DNA of 64,000 bases, taken from assembly GCF_014873955.1 (NCBI RefSeq), contig NZ_JADBED010000001.1, forward strand, positions 2,790,001 through 2,854,000, read 5' to 3'. Of this stretch, positions 46,520 through 55,210 are shown piece after piece. Under the pieces are notes generated by a model. That model was not told the DNA's origin. It made no database searches and was given only the letters and a program-made list of their open reading frames with translations. The stretch comes from Nesterenkonia lutea (lineage in GTDB: Bacteria; Actinomycetota; Actinomycetes; Actinomycetales; Micrococcaceae). Position numbers and translations under genes: made by a program. Each line of letters begins with the position of its first letter. Position 1 is the first letter of the stretch.

Positions 46520-47311
46520 ATGACGGAGATGCCAGATCAGACACTGCTGGGGAAGAAGCGCCGCGTGCGCCGGATCAACCGTGTGCTGGGAGAGGTCTAT
46601 CCCTATGCCGTCGCCGAGCTGGACTTCACCAGCCCCTTCGAGCTGCTGGTCGCCACGGTGCTCTCCGCGCAGACCACCGATGTGCGGGTCAACTCCGTCA
46701 CTGGTGAGCTCTTCGAGCGGTGGCCCGATGCTCACGCCCTGGCCGCGGCTCCGGAGGACGAGCTCGCCGAGCTCATCCGGCCCACCGGCTTCTACCGCGC
46801 CAAGACACGTTCGCTGCTGGGCCTGTCTGAGGCACTGGTCCGGGATCACGACGGCGAGGTGCCGAGTTCGCTGGCCGAGCTGGTCAGACTGCCCGGGGTG
46901 GGCCGGAAGACCGCCTTCGTGGTGCTCGGCGACGCCTTCGGCCAGCCCGGCCTGACCGTGGACACGCATTTCGGACGGCTCGCTCGGCGTCTGGGCATGA
47001 CCACCGCGCAGGACCCGGTCAAGGTGGAGCAGGATGTCTCGGAGCTCTTCGAGCGTCGCGACTGGACCCAGCTCTCCCAGCGGCTGATCTTCCACGGCCG
47101 GCGCATCTGCCATGCCCGCAGGCCCGCCTGCGGGGCCTGTCCGATCGCCTCGCTCTGTCCCTCCTTCGGTGCCGGCGAGGTGGACCCCGAGGCAGCCGCC
47201 GCGCTGCTCCGATACGAGATGGCTCCCGGCCGCGAAGACCTGCTGGCGAAGATGCGCGCCGGCCACACCCGCCGGCAGCTGCGTGCAGAGGGGTACCCGC
47301 TCAGTGCGTGA
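46520..47311 (+). CDS. nth: Endonuclease III
   Basis: 263 residues. The HhH-GPD fold shows the catalytic Lys in [16 protein letters not shown] and Asp in [15 protein letters not shown]. The [4Fe-4S] cluster Cys pattern C-x6-C-x2-C-x5-C is seen in [17 protein letters not shown]. It excises oxidised pyrimidines and nicks the abasic strand in base excision repair. The ATG at 46520 is preferred to the upstream in-frame ATG at 46463, which would place coding sequence across the shared promoter; ATG 46529 is also possible. The last codons overlap the NUDIX gene. Confidence 0.94.
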   Translation: MTEMPDQTLLGKKRRVRRINRVLGEVYPYAVAELDFTSPFELLVATVLSAQTTDVRVNSVTGELFERWPDAHALAAAPEDELAELIRPTGFYRAKTRSLLGLSEALVRDHDGEVPSSLAELVRLPGVGRKTAFVVLGDAFGQPGLTVDTHFGRLARRLGMTTAQDPVKVEQDVSELFERRDWTQLSQRLIFHGRRICHARRPACGACPIASLCPSFGAGEVDPEAAAALLRYEMAPGREDLLAKMRAGHTRRQLRAEGYPLSA

Positions 47312-48083
47312 CGCCGACCCGGCCCAGAAGGCGGGACTGCTGCCGGCAGAGCACCCCGATCTCTCGCTGGCCGGCTCCGCCGTCTCGACCCGCCTTCAGG
47401 CGTTGGTCCAGCAGGGCAGGGACTACGCCGACGAGCACCCGGAGTCTTCGAGCCACGGGGGCTGGTGGAACCTGCGACCGAGCACCCGGGCGCCCGCCGA
47501 GACGCCGGCCGGCATGGAGAACGCCCGTCCGGCCGCAGTGCTGATGCTCTTCTGCGCTCCCACCCCCGGGGACGACGCCGCCCACCTGCTGCTCACCGAG
47601 CGATCCCCGGGGCTGAAGAAGCACCCCGGTCAGATCGCCTTCCCCGGCGGGGCGCAGGAGGACTTCGACCTCGACCCCACCGCGGCCGCCCTGCGCGAGG
47701 CTCAGGAGGAGATCGGGCTGGACCCTGCGCGGGTGCGCGTGCTCGGGGCTCTGCCGCCGGCCCCGGTGCCGATCAGCGGGTTCATGGTCACCCCGGTGAT
47801 CGGGGTGGCGGGGCAGCCCGGGACGCTCACGCCCCAGACGGGGGAGGTGGAGCGTGTGCTTCCGGTCCGGCTGGAGCAGCTGATCCGCCCGGAGAACCGC
47901 TGCACCACGGTGCTGCACCGACCCGGCGCGGTGTTCCGCGCCCCGGCCTTCCTCGTGGAGGGAACGCTCATCTGGGGCTTCACCGGCATCCTGGTGGATC
48001 GCCTGCTCAACCGGCTGGGCTGGGAACAGCCCTGGGACGCAGCGGTGAACGTCGATCCGAGGGACCACCTGCCTGGTCTCTGA
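47304..48083 (+). CDS. NUDIX hydrolase, CoA-pyrophosphatase type
   Basis: 259 residues. The Nudix box lies in [20 protein letters not shown] then [10 protein letters not shown]; a preceding [20 protein letters not shown] segment is the UPF0035/CoA-hydrolase motif found in NudL/CoAse-type proteins. It would cleave CoA or a similar dinucleotide into phosphopantetheine and a nucleotide. GTG 47304 overlaps the nth stop by 8 bp, so nth and this gene are coupled, an arrangement seen in other actinobacteria. Confidence 0.88.
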   Translation: MRDADPAQKAGLLPAEHPDLSLAGSAVSTRLQALVQQGRDYADEHPESSSHGGWWNLRPSTRAPAETPAGMENARPAAVLMLFCAPTPGDDAAHLLLTERSPGLKKHPGQIAFPGGAQEDFDLDPTAAALREAQEEIGLDPARVRVLGALPPAPVPISGFMVTPVIGVAGQPGTLTPQTGEVERVLPVRLEQLIRPENRCTTVLHRPGAVFRAPAFLVEGTLIWGFTGILVDRLLNRLGWEQPWDAAVNVDPRDHLPGL

Positions 48084-48158
48084 ACGGCCTGCTCCGCCGG
48101 CCTGATCGGGCGGGACGACGTGGTTTCGGCAGGCTCCTCGGCCGGTCGGGTCTCACAC

Positions 48159-48213
48159 AGCGGGCCTCACCCACCGCGCCTCACAAAGCGGGCCTCACCC
48201 ACCGGGCTTCACA
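48159..48213. repeat. Two tandem copies of a 27-bp unit
   Basis: The unit beginning AGCGGGCCTCACCCACCG occurs at 48159-48185 and 48187-48213 with two differences; a partial copy (TCTCACAC) precedes. The second copy overlaps the end of the PIG-L gene. Probably local slippage; no coding role. Confidence 0.7.
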
Positions 48214-48943
48214 TCGCGTGCACTGCCACTCCGAGCGCGTGGTCGACCCCATCGAGGCCCTCCGCCTGGCGAGCCGCCATGGATTCGAGCATCTGGCGCG
48301 TCTTGTCCGCGCCGCCCAGTTCGGCGAAATATTGGTCGTGGGCCTCGAGCGAGTCCAGGCCCCGCTGCAGCGGCTCGCCGCTGATGTCGACCAGATGCGT
48401 GGGTGTCGTGCCGAAGATCAGGAGTTCTCGGACGCCCCAGGGTTCCAGCTGCTCCTGTTCCAGCAGCTCTCTGAAGACCCAGGGGTTATCGGCGTCGCGC
48501 ACCGCGTCCAGGGCGGCGATCCCGGCGGCGCGGTGATCCGCGTGGTTCAGTCCCCACCCGACCTCGAGCTCCCAGGTCTGGGTCAGCACCATGTCAGGGC
48601 GCAGCTGTCGAATCCGCCGCGCGATCTGGCGCCGAGCGTCGAGGGAAGCCTCGAGCATGCCGTCGGGGAGATCGAGGATGACCAGGTCCTCGACGCCGAC
48701 CAGTTCACAGGCCCGGCGCTGCTCCTCAGCTCGGATCTCCGCGGCGTCCACCGGGTCCTGGCCGCGCATGCCTGCTTCGCCGGCGGTGAGCAGCAGGTAG
48801 GAGACCTCTGCGCCCTGGGCGGTCCAGCGGGCGACGGCGGCCGAGCCTCCGTACTCCATGTCGTCGGGGTGAGCGACCACGCACAGCACCCGGCGCAGCT
48901 GCGTGTCCTCGTAGAACGGAAGGGACTGAGTCTCGTGGCGCAT
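48209..48943 (-). CDS. PIG-L family N-acetyl deacetylase
   Basis: 244 residues. The zinc-binding motif VVAHPDDMEYGGSAAVARW near the N-terminus and the second metal His in GLNHADHRAAGIAAL are those of PIG-L/LmbE zinc deacetylases. Family members remove acetyl from N-acetylglucosaminyl groups, as in mycothiol or bacillithiol synthesis (MshB, Mca); this one is shorter than MshB and its substrate is uncertain. ATG 48943; it ends facing the NUDIX gene. Confidence 0.9.
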   Translation of the reverse strand: MRHETQSLPFYEDTQLRRVLCVVAHPDDMEYGGSAAVARWTAQGAEVSYLLLTAGEAGMRGQDPVDAAEIRAEEQRRACELVGVEDLVILDLPDGMLEASLDARRQIARRIRQLRPDMVLTQTWELEVGWGLNHADHRAAGIAALDAVRDADNPWVFRELLEQEQLEPWGVRELLIFGTTPTHLVDISGEPLQRGLDSLEAHDQYFAELGGADKTRQMLESMAARQAEGLDGVDHALGVAVHAM

Positions 48944-49059
48944 GGTTTCAGTCTAGGCAGTTTTCCCCACGCATCGCAGGGATCGGACAGACCGGGCAGT
49001 CCTCCACCACCGGCCGGACCGAGCCGCCGGAGACTCGGTCCGCGGGCAGGCTGAGCCCT

Positions 49060-50142
49060 ATGGACTCCGAGGCTCGGCTGCTGCTGATCACCACTGACCT
49101 TCAGCTGCGCGACGACGTCGCCCTCATCGCGGCGACGGCGGGGGCCGCCCTTGACGTCCGGTCCTCCTGGCGGGGCATCGATGCACAGGACTGGACGGTG
49201 CTGATGTGTGGACAGGACAGCCCGCCGACGCACCACCGACGAACGCGGCGCACCCTGCTCCTGGGTCGCACCGACGGGGACCCGGCCCAGGAGCAGCAGC
49301 TGTGGAGACTCGCGGCGGGGCAGTCGGGACTGCAGCCGGTTCCGCTGCCGGCGGCGGAGACCTGGCTGGCCCAGGAGCTCGGCGAAGCAGTGCTCGATCG
49401 CAGCCCCGGACGGGTGGTGGCGGTGCTCGGCGCGCTGGGCGGAGCGGGTGCGAGCACCGTCTCGTATCTGGCGGCCGCCGAACTGGCCGTCCGCGGAGCG
49501 TCCGTGGTCCTGCTCGATGCCGATCCCGCCCCGGGAGCTGGCATCGCCGCCCTGGGCACCGGGCCCGGGAACGGGGTCGGGAACGGGGTCGACGGCGCCG
49601 CGGCGGTCGGGTGGGAGGAGCTCGGCGCGCTGGACGGCGAGATCTCCGCCGCCCAGCTCGGAGCGGCGCTTCCGGTCACCGAGGGGATCCACCTGGTCAC
49701 CGGGGCCCCCGGCCGGGACGTTCGCCGTCGAATGCTGGAGCCGGTCGCCTGCTCGGCGCGGCGTGCGTTCGACTGGGTGATCGTCGATGCCGCGCGGGAG
49801 CCCGAAACGGTGCAGACTCTCCGGCATCATCTCGATCAGCTGCTCGTGGTCGCGCCCTGCAGCGCGCGCGGGGCGAAGGCCGCCCGACAGGTGAAGCACC
49901 TCTGCGCGGAGCTGCCGCTCGGCCTGGTCGCCAACGGTCTGAGCCAGATCGGGTGGAGCCCGCCGGAGGTGTCCGACGCCGCGGAGGTCCCACTGGCCGG
50001 AGACATCCCAGAACAGCGCTGGCTGCGCCGAGAATCGGAGCTCAGCGGGGCCTATGAGCTTCTGCGCTCTCGGCGGGGGGCCGCGATCATCGGCGCCCTG
50101 TTGGAGACTCTCGACGTGGCATCGCCGGTTTCTCGTGCGTGA
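49060..50142 (+). CDS. Ssd/CpaE-like MinD-family ATPase of the Tad locus
   Basis: 360 residues. An N-terminal receiver-like part is followed by a deviant Walker [19 protein letters not shown], then SVVLLDADPAPGAGIAALG and DWVIVDAAREPETV. This is the septum-site determining / CpaE-like protein that leads actinobacterial Tad pilus operons; the Lys-less Walker A is normal in this family. A small repeat GPGNGVGNGV follows the Walker B. It may place the pilus machine or affect septation. The ATG lies just after a short intergenic gap; its stop overlaps tadA by 8 bp. Confidence 0.85.
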   Translation: MDSEARLLLITTDLQLRDDVALIAATAGAALDVRSSWRGIDAQDWTVLMCGQDSPPTHHRRTRRTLLLGRTDGDPAQEQQLWRLAAGQSGLQPVPLPAAETWLAQELGEAVLDRSPGRVVAVLGALGGAGASTVSYLAAAELAVRGASVVLLDADPAPGAGIAALGTGPGNGVGNGVDGAAAVGWEELGALDGEISAAQLGAALPVTEGIHLVTGAPGRDVRRRMLEPVACSARRAFDWVIVDAAREPETVQTLRHHLDQLLVVAPCSARGAKAARQVKHLCAELPLGLVANGLSQIGWSPPEVSDAAEVPLAGDIPEQRWLRRESELSGAYELLRSRRGAAIIGALLETLDVASPVSRA

Positions 50143-51286
50143 TCGACGTCTGGAGGAGCTGCGCGAGGAGCTGACCTCCTCCGCCGAACCGGTGACCGCG
50201 GCCCGGATCGCAGAAGCCGTCCGCGCCTCGGGGCTGGCGCTCGGCGCGGAGACCACGGCGGGCCTGATCCGCTCGCTCCGCGACGAGCTGGTGGGGCTCG
50301 GGCCGCTGCAGCCGCTGGTGGATCAGCCCGGTGTCACCGATGTGCTCATCGACGGGCACCGCCAGGTCTGGACAGATGGAGCGTCGGGCCTGCAGCCCAC
50401 CGAGGTGCGCTTCTCCTCGGAGCAGCAGGTCCGCGGGCTCGCCAGGCGGCTGATCGCCCTGTCCGGTGGGCGGCTGGACGAGGGCCAGCCCTGCGCGGAC
50501 GGGCGCATCGGTGACTGTCGCATCCATGCAGTCATCCCGCCGGTGGCAGTGGAGGGCACCATGATCTCCGTGCGTGTCTCGCGCGGCACCTCGGGCACGC
50601 TGGAGCAGCTCGCGCGGCAGTGGTCCGCGCCCGATATCTGGGTTCCGGTCATCCGCGCGATGGTCGACGCCCGGGTCAACGCGCTGATCTCCGGTGCCAC
50701 GGGGTCCGGGAAGACGAGCCTGCTCGCGTCCATGCTCGGGCAGTGCCCGGCGCAGGAACGCATCATCATCGTCGAGGACACCACCGAACTTCAGCCTGAT
50801 CATCCCCACGTGCTCCACCTCCAGCAGCGGCGGGGAAATGTGGAGGGCGCCGGGCAGCTGGGCATGGGTCAGCTGGTCCGCGAGACGCTGCGCATGCGGC
50901 CCGACCGACTGATCGTCGGGGAGTGCCGCGGCAGCGAGCTTCGCGACTTCCTGACGGCGATGAACACCGGACACCGCGGCGCCATCGGGACCATTCATGC
51001 GAACTCTCCGGAATCCGTGCCCGCTCGACTGGTCGCCATGGGCGCCCTGGCAGACCTCTCGCCAGGATCTGTGGCGCTGCAGGCCAGCGCCGCTCTGGAT
51101 GCCGTCATCCACGTGCAGCGGCGGGCCGGGCGGCGCATGCCGGTGGCTGTCTCCCTGGTGGAGTACCGCGAACATGCCCTGAAGATGACCCCGGCGCTCC
51201 TCGCCTCCGGCGGGCCCGACGCGGACCTCAGGACCGAGACGGGGTCTGGGTGGGCCGGACTGACAGAACTGATCGGTCTGTCATGA
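50135..51286 (+). CDS. tadA: Tad pilus assembly ATPase TadA (CpaF)
   Basis: 383 residues. The type II/IV secretion ATPase core has Walker A LISGATGSGKTSLLASML, the Asp box ERIIIVEDTTEL, Walker B DRLIVGECRGSELRDFL and the His box GAIGTIHANSPESVPARLV. The substrate is the Flp pilin, extruded through the TadB/TadC platform. GTG 50135 (MRDRRLEELREE) is chosen because it overlaps the ssd stop, as neighbours do; the frame is open further upstream. The downstream gene follows with an ATGA overlap. Confidence 0.92.
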   Translation: MRDRRLEELREELTSSAEPVTAARIAEAVRASGLALGAETTAGLIRSLRDELVGLGPLQPLVDQPGVTDVLIDGHRQVWTDGASGLQPTEVRFSSEQQVRGLARRLIALSGGRLDEGQPCADGRIGDCRIHAVIPPVAVEGTMISVRVSRGTSGTLEQLARQWSAPDIWVPVIRAMVDARVNALISGATGSGKTSLLASMLGQCPAQERIIIVEDTTELQPDHPHVLHLQQRRGNVEGAGQLGMGQLVRETLRMRPDRLIVGECRGSELRDFLTAMNTGHRGAIGTIHANSPESVPARLVAMGALADLSPGSVALQASAALDAVIHVQRRAGRRMPVAVSLVEYREHALKMTPALLASGGPDADLRTETGSGWAGLTELIGLS

Positions 51287-52077
51287 GCGAGTCTGGTGTG
51301 CTTCTCCTTCCCGTCTCGGCCGGGGCCTGTCTCGCCGCCCTGGTGCTCATCATCCTGCGCCCTCTCGGAGACCCGCTCGGACACCCGTCCCGAGGTCTGT
51401 CCCCGGAGCATTCTTCCCGGCTCTCCAGGTCATGGTGGAGGGCGTGCTGGAAGCGCTGGAGATCGCGCGGGCAGGGGTCGGCGGCGGCTGAGTCTCTGCG
51501 TGGGGATGTGAGCCGTCTGCTGCGGCAGTATGCCGCGCTGCTGCAGTCCGGTCGCTCGCAGCCGCAGGCCTGGGCCGACCTGTGTTCTCACTGGCGCTCG
51601 CGGGACCCCGACCATCCGCTGAGCAGGGTCTGCGAACAGGCCTCGGCCGCCGAGCAAGCGGGTCTCGGCGCGGTCGTGGGTCTGCGGCGCAGTCTGCAGG
51701 CATCTTCCTTCGCCACCGCCGAAGCCGAGGTTCTGCGGGAGGTGCTGGTGCGCCTGATCGGCATCCATGCGTTGTCGCAGACCACGGGAGCACCGCTGTC
51801 CGGCCTGTGCCGGAAGGCCGCCGGGTCCCTGGAGGAAGCAGCGGCCCTGCATGCCGCGATCCGAACTGCGGCCGCCGGACCACGTCTCACCCAGTTCCTC
51901 CTCACCTTCCTGCCGGTGGGTGGACTCGGAATGGGAGTGCTCATGGGTGCGGGCCCGCTCACCGTGCTCTTCGGCACTGCGCTGGGGTGGGGGTCGCTCG
52001 CTTCAGGACTGACCATGCTGAGCCTGGGCCGGTTCTGGAGCGCACGACTCATCCGCTCGGTGAGTCGAGATGTCTGA
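51283..52077 (+). CDS. tadB: Tad pilus platform protein TadB-like (T2SSF)
   Basis: 264 residues: an N-terminal membrane segment, a cytoplasmic helical domain (SLRGDVSRLLRQYAALLQSG and RSQPQAWADLCSHW), and two C-terminal membrane segments (PRLTQFLLTFLPVGGLGMGV region). This is the shortened T2SF inner-membrane component of actinobacterial Tad systems. It is coupled to tadA by ATGA and to tadC by an 8-bp overlap. Confidence 0.85.
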   Translation: MSESGVLLLPVSAGACLAALVLIILRPLGDPLGHPSRGLSPEHSSRLSRSWWRACWKRWRSRGQGSAAAESLRGDVSRLLRQYAALLQSGRSQPQAWADLCSHWRSRDPDHPLSRVCEQASAAEQAGLGAVVGLRRSLQASSFATAEAEVLREVLVRLIGIHALSQTTGAPLSGLCRKAAGSLEEAAALHAAIRTAAAGPRLTQFLLTFLPVGGLGMGVLMGAGPLTVLFGTALGWGSLASGLTMLSLGRFWSARLIRSVSRDV

Positions 52078-52708
52078 CCAGCAGTTGCTGCCTGTCATGG
52101 TCTGCGCGCTGCTGCTCACGCTCTCGGCAGTCCTGCTTCTTCCGCGTGGCCCCGGCGGCGCAGGACGCCGCGGCTCCCGCGGGGACCGTCGGCGCCGGAC
52201 CGGGCAGGGTGTCCGGGGCGAGCCCCTTCCACGGCTGCGACACGTCCTGCGGCTGAACCCCGGCGGTGGCGGCGATGCATCCTCGGGCCTGGATGCCGCC
52301 ACGCTGCTGGATCTCACCGCGGCCATGCTGCTCGCGGGGGTGGGGATCGAGGCCTGCGTGCATCGTCTTGCCCAGGATGTCCCCGGAGTCGAGCGGCTTG
52401 CCCGGGTGCACCGTGGACTCGTCGCCGGGCAGCGGTGGGAGGACGCGTGGCGGTGCGTGGCGGACGTTCCTGAGCTCAGAGCCTTCGGCGAGGAGCTCGC
52501 CTTCGCCCATGCCACCGGGTCCCCGAGCGTGGAGCTTCTGGAGCTCACCGCGGCTCAGGCGCGGGTGCGGCGTCGTCAGCGGGTGGACGAACAGGCTGCC
52601 CGGCTAGGGGTGCAGATGGTGCTGCCACTGGGTCTGTGCTTCCTTCCGGCCTTCATCCTGCTCGGAGTGGCGCCGGTGGTGCTGGGCCTGGTCCAGGAAC
52701 TGGCGTAG
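52070..52708 (+). CDS. tadC: Tad pilus platform protein TadC-like (T2SSF)
   Basis: 212 residues with a membrane segment at the start (VMVCALLLTLSAVLLLPRGP), a basic Gly-rich loop, the T2SF core LDLTAAMLLAGVGIEACVHR, and two closing segments (VLPLGLCFLPAFILLGVAPV). Second inner-membrane subunit of the Tad machine. It is the last gene of the ssd-tadA-tadB-tadC unit; the pilin and TadE-like genes are not beside it but about 9 kb away on the other strand. Confidence 0.85.
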   Translation: MSDQQLLPVMVCALLLTLSAVLLLPRGPGGAGRRGSRGDRRRRTGQGVRGEPLPRLRHVLRLNPGGGGDASSGLDAATLLDLTAAMLLAGVGIEACVHRLAQDVPGVERLARVHRGLVAGQRWEDAWRCVADVPELRAFGEELAFAHATGSPSVELLELTAAQARVRRRQRVDEQAARLGVQMVLPLGLCFLPAFILLGVAPVVLGLVQELA

Positions 52709-52718
52709 CCTGAGCCTC

Positions 52719-53051
52719 ATGTTGGCCGCCTTCTCTGTCGCTCCTGTCACTGCAGACACCCCTGAGGGTTCACTCAGCGCCGCCGTCGCCGAGGCGGTGC
52801 GGATCGTTCGAGCCTCCGGTCTGCCGCATGAGACCACGTCAATGTTCACCACCATCGAGGGTGAATGGGATGAGGTGTTCGAGGTCATCCGCCGAGCCAC
52901 GGAAGCGGTCTCTGCCGTCAGTCCGCGGGTGAGTCTGGTGATCAAGGCAGACGTGCGCCCGGGATTCACCGGTCAGCTGGCGGAGAAGGTCACCAGGATC
53001 GAGCAGCGGCTCAGCGGAGACGCAGACGTTCCAGCTCCTCGCGCAGGTTGA
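52719..53051 (+). CDS. MTH1187/YkoF-type thiamine-binding protein
   Basis: 110 residues. LAAFSVAPVTADTPEGSLSA, AVRIVRASGLPHETTSMFTT, IEGEWDEVFEVIRRATEAVS and RVSLVIKADVRPGF match the MTH1187 family (PF01910), small ferredoxin-like proteins that bind thiamine. The biological role is not settled. It follows tadC by ten bases, possibly by read-through, and its last 41 bp overlap the end of the converging DUF4031-HD gene. Confidence 0.88.
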   Translation: MLAAFSVAPVTADTPEGSLSAAVAEAVRIVRASGLPHETTSMFTTIEGEWDEVFEVIRRATEAVSAVSPRVSLVIKADVRPGFTGQLAEKVTRIEQRLSGDADVPAPRAG

Positions 53052-53967
53052 GCCGAGCCTGCTGCTCCCAGCGCTGTCTGCCGGTGACCGTGCGGAACAG
53101 CGTCGGCTGATCCAGCAGCCGCAGAAGCACCTGGCTCCTGCCCCGGTGGAAGTCAGCATCCGTGACCTGGGCGAAGTCGCGCCGCACCGCATCGGCGTAC
53201 CGCGCATAGTCCGTCGGAGTCTGGCCCAGCACGGCCAGATCGCTGTCTACCAGGACCGCACCGTTGCCATCCTCCGGCACTGGATCATGACCGGTGGTCA
53301 GCCGCACAAGCCGCGCCGTCTCCTGGATGGATGAGACAGCCAGCACAGGCTCCAGCCTGACCTCGGCCAGCCTCGCCGAAGCCTCCTCGTCCTCTCCCGC
53401 CGCGCCGGAGTACACGGCATCGTGGAACCAGGCCGCCAGCGCCACGACACGGCGCTGGTCCGGGGCCAGCTCACCCGCGCGGTCCAGGAACGCCACGTGA
53501 CGCAGGACAGCGGCGAGGTGCGTCAGCGAATGGTAGTGCCGGTGCGGTTCGGACCATCGATCGAGGAGCTCCTCCCCGAGCTGCGCCCATGCCTGCCCAG
53601 ACGCAGAAGCGGAGCGGGATGCGCCTGCGCCGTCGTCCGCAGGGTCGAGCCACTGGAGGCCCAGTCGTGTCCAGGCTCGGGCCAGCGTGCCCCGCAGCTT
53701 CTCGGGACGCTGCGCGGCGGGAATCCGCAGACCACAGCCCAGCAGGATCCGGGTCAGCTCGCGGCCCGAGACCGGTGCCGCACCCAGGGCGAGCAGATCC
53801 GCGTATCGGTGGGCCGGCACGTCATAGTGGTCCTGGTCGAAGGCTCGGATGCTGATGCCTGCGGAATCCGCGATGGCATGCAGCTCCTGCAGGGAGGTGT
53901 CCGAGATCAGATGGGAGAAGACCGTCCCGTGTGCCGGCCAGTTCGGCGGGTCGATGAAGACCGTCAT
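53011..53967 (-). CDS. DUF4031-HD domain fusion protein
   Basis: 318 residues. Residues 1-85 match DUF4031 (MTVFIDPPNWPAHGTVFSHL, ISDTSLQELHAIADSAGISI, AFDQDHYDVPAHRYADLLAL). The rest is an HD phosphohydrolase-like domain: EPHRHYHSLTHLAAVLRHVA, VALAAWFHDAVYSGAAGEDE and a distal Asp in LVDSDLAVLG, giving the His...His-Asp...Asp metal set. Single HD proteins of this kind resemble predicted metal-dependent HD hydrolases acting on nucleotides or phosphoesters. The start at MTVFIDPP is supported by GGAGGAGC upstream. Fusion with DUF4031 suggests the two domains act on the same pathway; function unknown. Confidence 0.85.
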   Translation of the reverse strand: MTVFIDPPNWPAHGTVFSHLISDTSLQELHAIADSAGISIRAFDQDHYDVPAHRYADLLALGAAPVSGRELTRILLGCGLRIPAAQRPEKLRGTLARAWTRLGLQWLDPADDGAGASRSASASGQAWAQLGEELLDRWSEPHRHYHSLTHLAAVLRHVAFLDRAGELAPDQRRVVALAAWFHDAVYSGAAGEDEEASARLAEVRLEPVLAVSSIQETARLVRLTTGHDPVPEDGNGAVLVDSDLAVLGQTPTDYARYADAVRRDFAQVTDADFHRGRSQVLLRLLDQPTLFRTVTGRQRWEQQARLNLREELERLRLR

Positions 53968-54099
53968 CTGCAGCCTGCTCCTCCTGGCGAGAGTCGCCTC
54001 GTTCCGTCTCGTGGAAATCACGAAACACCCTGCTCATCCGTGTGAGTCAGTCTAGGGACGGGGCCCACCGAGCCCCTAAAGTGGCGATCACCACGGTAA

Positions 54100-54132
54100 A
54101 GTGTCTGACTACACATTGCACCGTGTACAGAC
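54100..54132 (+). promoter_or_regulatory. Overlapping inverted repeats before the TRAP operon
   Basis: AGTGTCTGACTACACA (54100-54115) resembles a Crp/GlxR palindrome of the GTGT-N6-ACAC form, and GTCTG...TACAC (54103-54114) pairs with GTGTACAGAC (54123-54132). Both lie about 70-100 bp before the TAXI start. A regulatory site is likely; the regulator is not certain. Confidence 0.4.
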
Positions 54133-54199
54133 GACAACGCTTACTCAACAGAACCCATGCTCAACGCACCTTGAAATCACTCGACTGAGGAGAAGACTC

Positions 54200-55210
54200 A
54201 TGAAAATGCGTCGCACTGCTATTGCAGCCACTGCTGCTGCCGCCCTGGCCCTGTCCGCCTGTGGCGGCGGCGGCGAGGAAGAGGGGGGTGACGAAGATGT
54301 CCAGACCGGGGATGAGGACAGCTTCACCACCGACCTGACCTTCGGCACCGGCGGCACCGCCGGCACCTATTTCCCGCTGGGTGATGAGCTGGCGGCCATC
54401 TACGAGGACAACATCGAGGACGTCAACGTCACCGCCATCGAGACCGGCGGCTCCGCAGACAACCTGGGTGGGATCTTCCAGGAGGAGATGCAGCTCGGCC
54501 TGACCCAGAACGACACCGCTGCCAGCGGCGTCGCCGGGGAGATCGAGGATCTCGAGGGCCAGGAGCTGGACAACTTCGGCTGGATCTCGAACCTCTATCC
54601 AGAGGCCGCGCACATCATCGTTCGCGAAGATTCCGGCATCGAGTCCATCGAGGACCTCGAGGGCCAGACCATCGCCGTGGGCGATGTCGGTTCGGGAACC
54701 CGCGCCATCTCTGACGCGATCCTTGCCGCGCACGGCATCGAGGAAGGTGACTACACCGCGGAGATCGCTGACTTCGGCTCCTCCACGGACATGCTCGCCG
54801 ACAGCCAGATCGATGCCTCCATCTTCGTGGTGGGCACCCCGGTGGCAGGCCTGACCCAGCTGGCGGCCTCCACTGATGTCACCCTGCTCGGGATCGAAGA
54901 TGACATGACCGAGACCATCTCCGGTGAATCCGGCGCCGAGTCGTATGACATCTCCGCAGATGCCTACGAGTTCCTCGATGAGGATGTCACCACGGTCTCC
55001 GTCTTCGCCGCCCTGGTGGCCTCCACCACCCAGGTCAGCGAGGATCTCGCCTACGAGATCACCGCAGCCACCTTCGAGAACGCCGGCGACATCACGCTCG
55101 AGGTCGGCGAGAACATCACAGAGGAGAACGCCCTCACCGGAGTCGGCGACATCCCGCTGCACCCCGGCGCTGAGCGCTACTTCGAAGAGCAGGGCATTGA
55201 CCTGCCGTGA
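54200..55210 (+). CDS. TAXI-family TRAP transporter solute-binding lipoprotein
   Basis: 336 residues starting MKMRRTAIAATAAAALALSA; lipoprotein processing would occur before the Cys in LALSACGGGG. After a strikingly acidic linker come the TAXI receptor signatures LTFGTGGTAGTYFPLGDELA, IETGGSADNLGGIFQEEMQL, GLTQNDTAASG and AVGDVGSGTRAISDAIL. It binds the substrate outside the membrane and hands it to the fused TRAP permease encoded four bases into its stop (GTGA). Substrate unknown: TAXI systems are reported for dicarboxylates and amino acids such as glutamate. GAGGAG precedes ATG 54200. Confidence 0.92.
   Translation: MKMRRTAIAATAAAALALSACGGGGEEEGGDEDVQTGDEDSFTTDLTFGTGGTAGTYFPLGDELAAIYEDNIEDVNVTAIETGGSADNLGGIFQEEMQLGLTQNDTAASGVAGEIEDLEGQELDNFGWISNLYPEAAHIIVREDSGIESIEDLEGQTIAVGDVGSGTRAISDAILAAHGIEEGDYTAEIADFGSSTDMLADSQIDASIFVVGTPVAGLTQLAASTDVTLLGIEDDMTETISGESGAESYDISADAYEFLDEDVTTVSVFAALVASTTQVSEDLAYEITAATFENAGDITLEVGENITEENALTGVGDIPLHPGAERYFEEQGIDLP

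Noticed and set aside
47465..49054. 529-codon plus-strand frame across the NUDIX and PIG-L genes
   Set aside because: Starts inside NUDIX in another frame and runs antisense to PIG-L; composition typical of GC-rich shadow frames.
49420..49480. Lys-less Walker A of the Ssd/CpaE-like protein as a defect
   Set aside because: GGAGAST-type P-loops are normal in this family.
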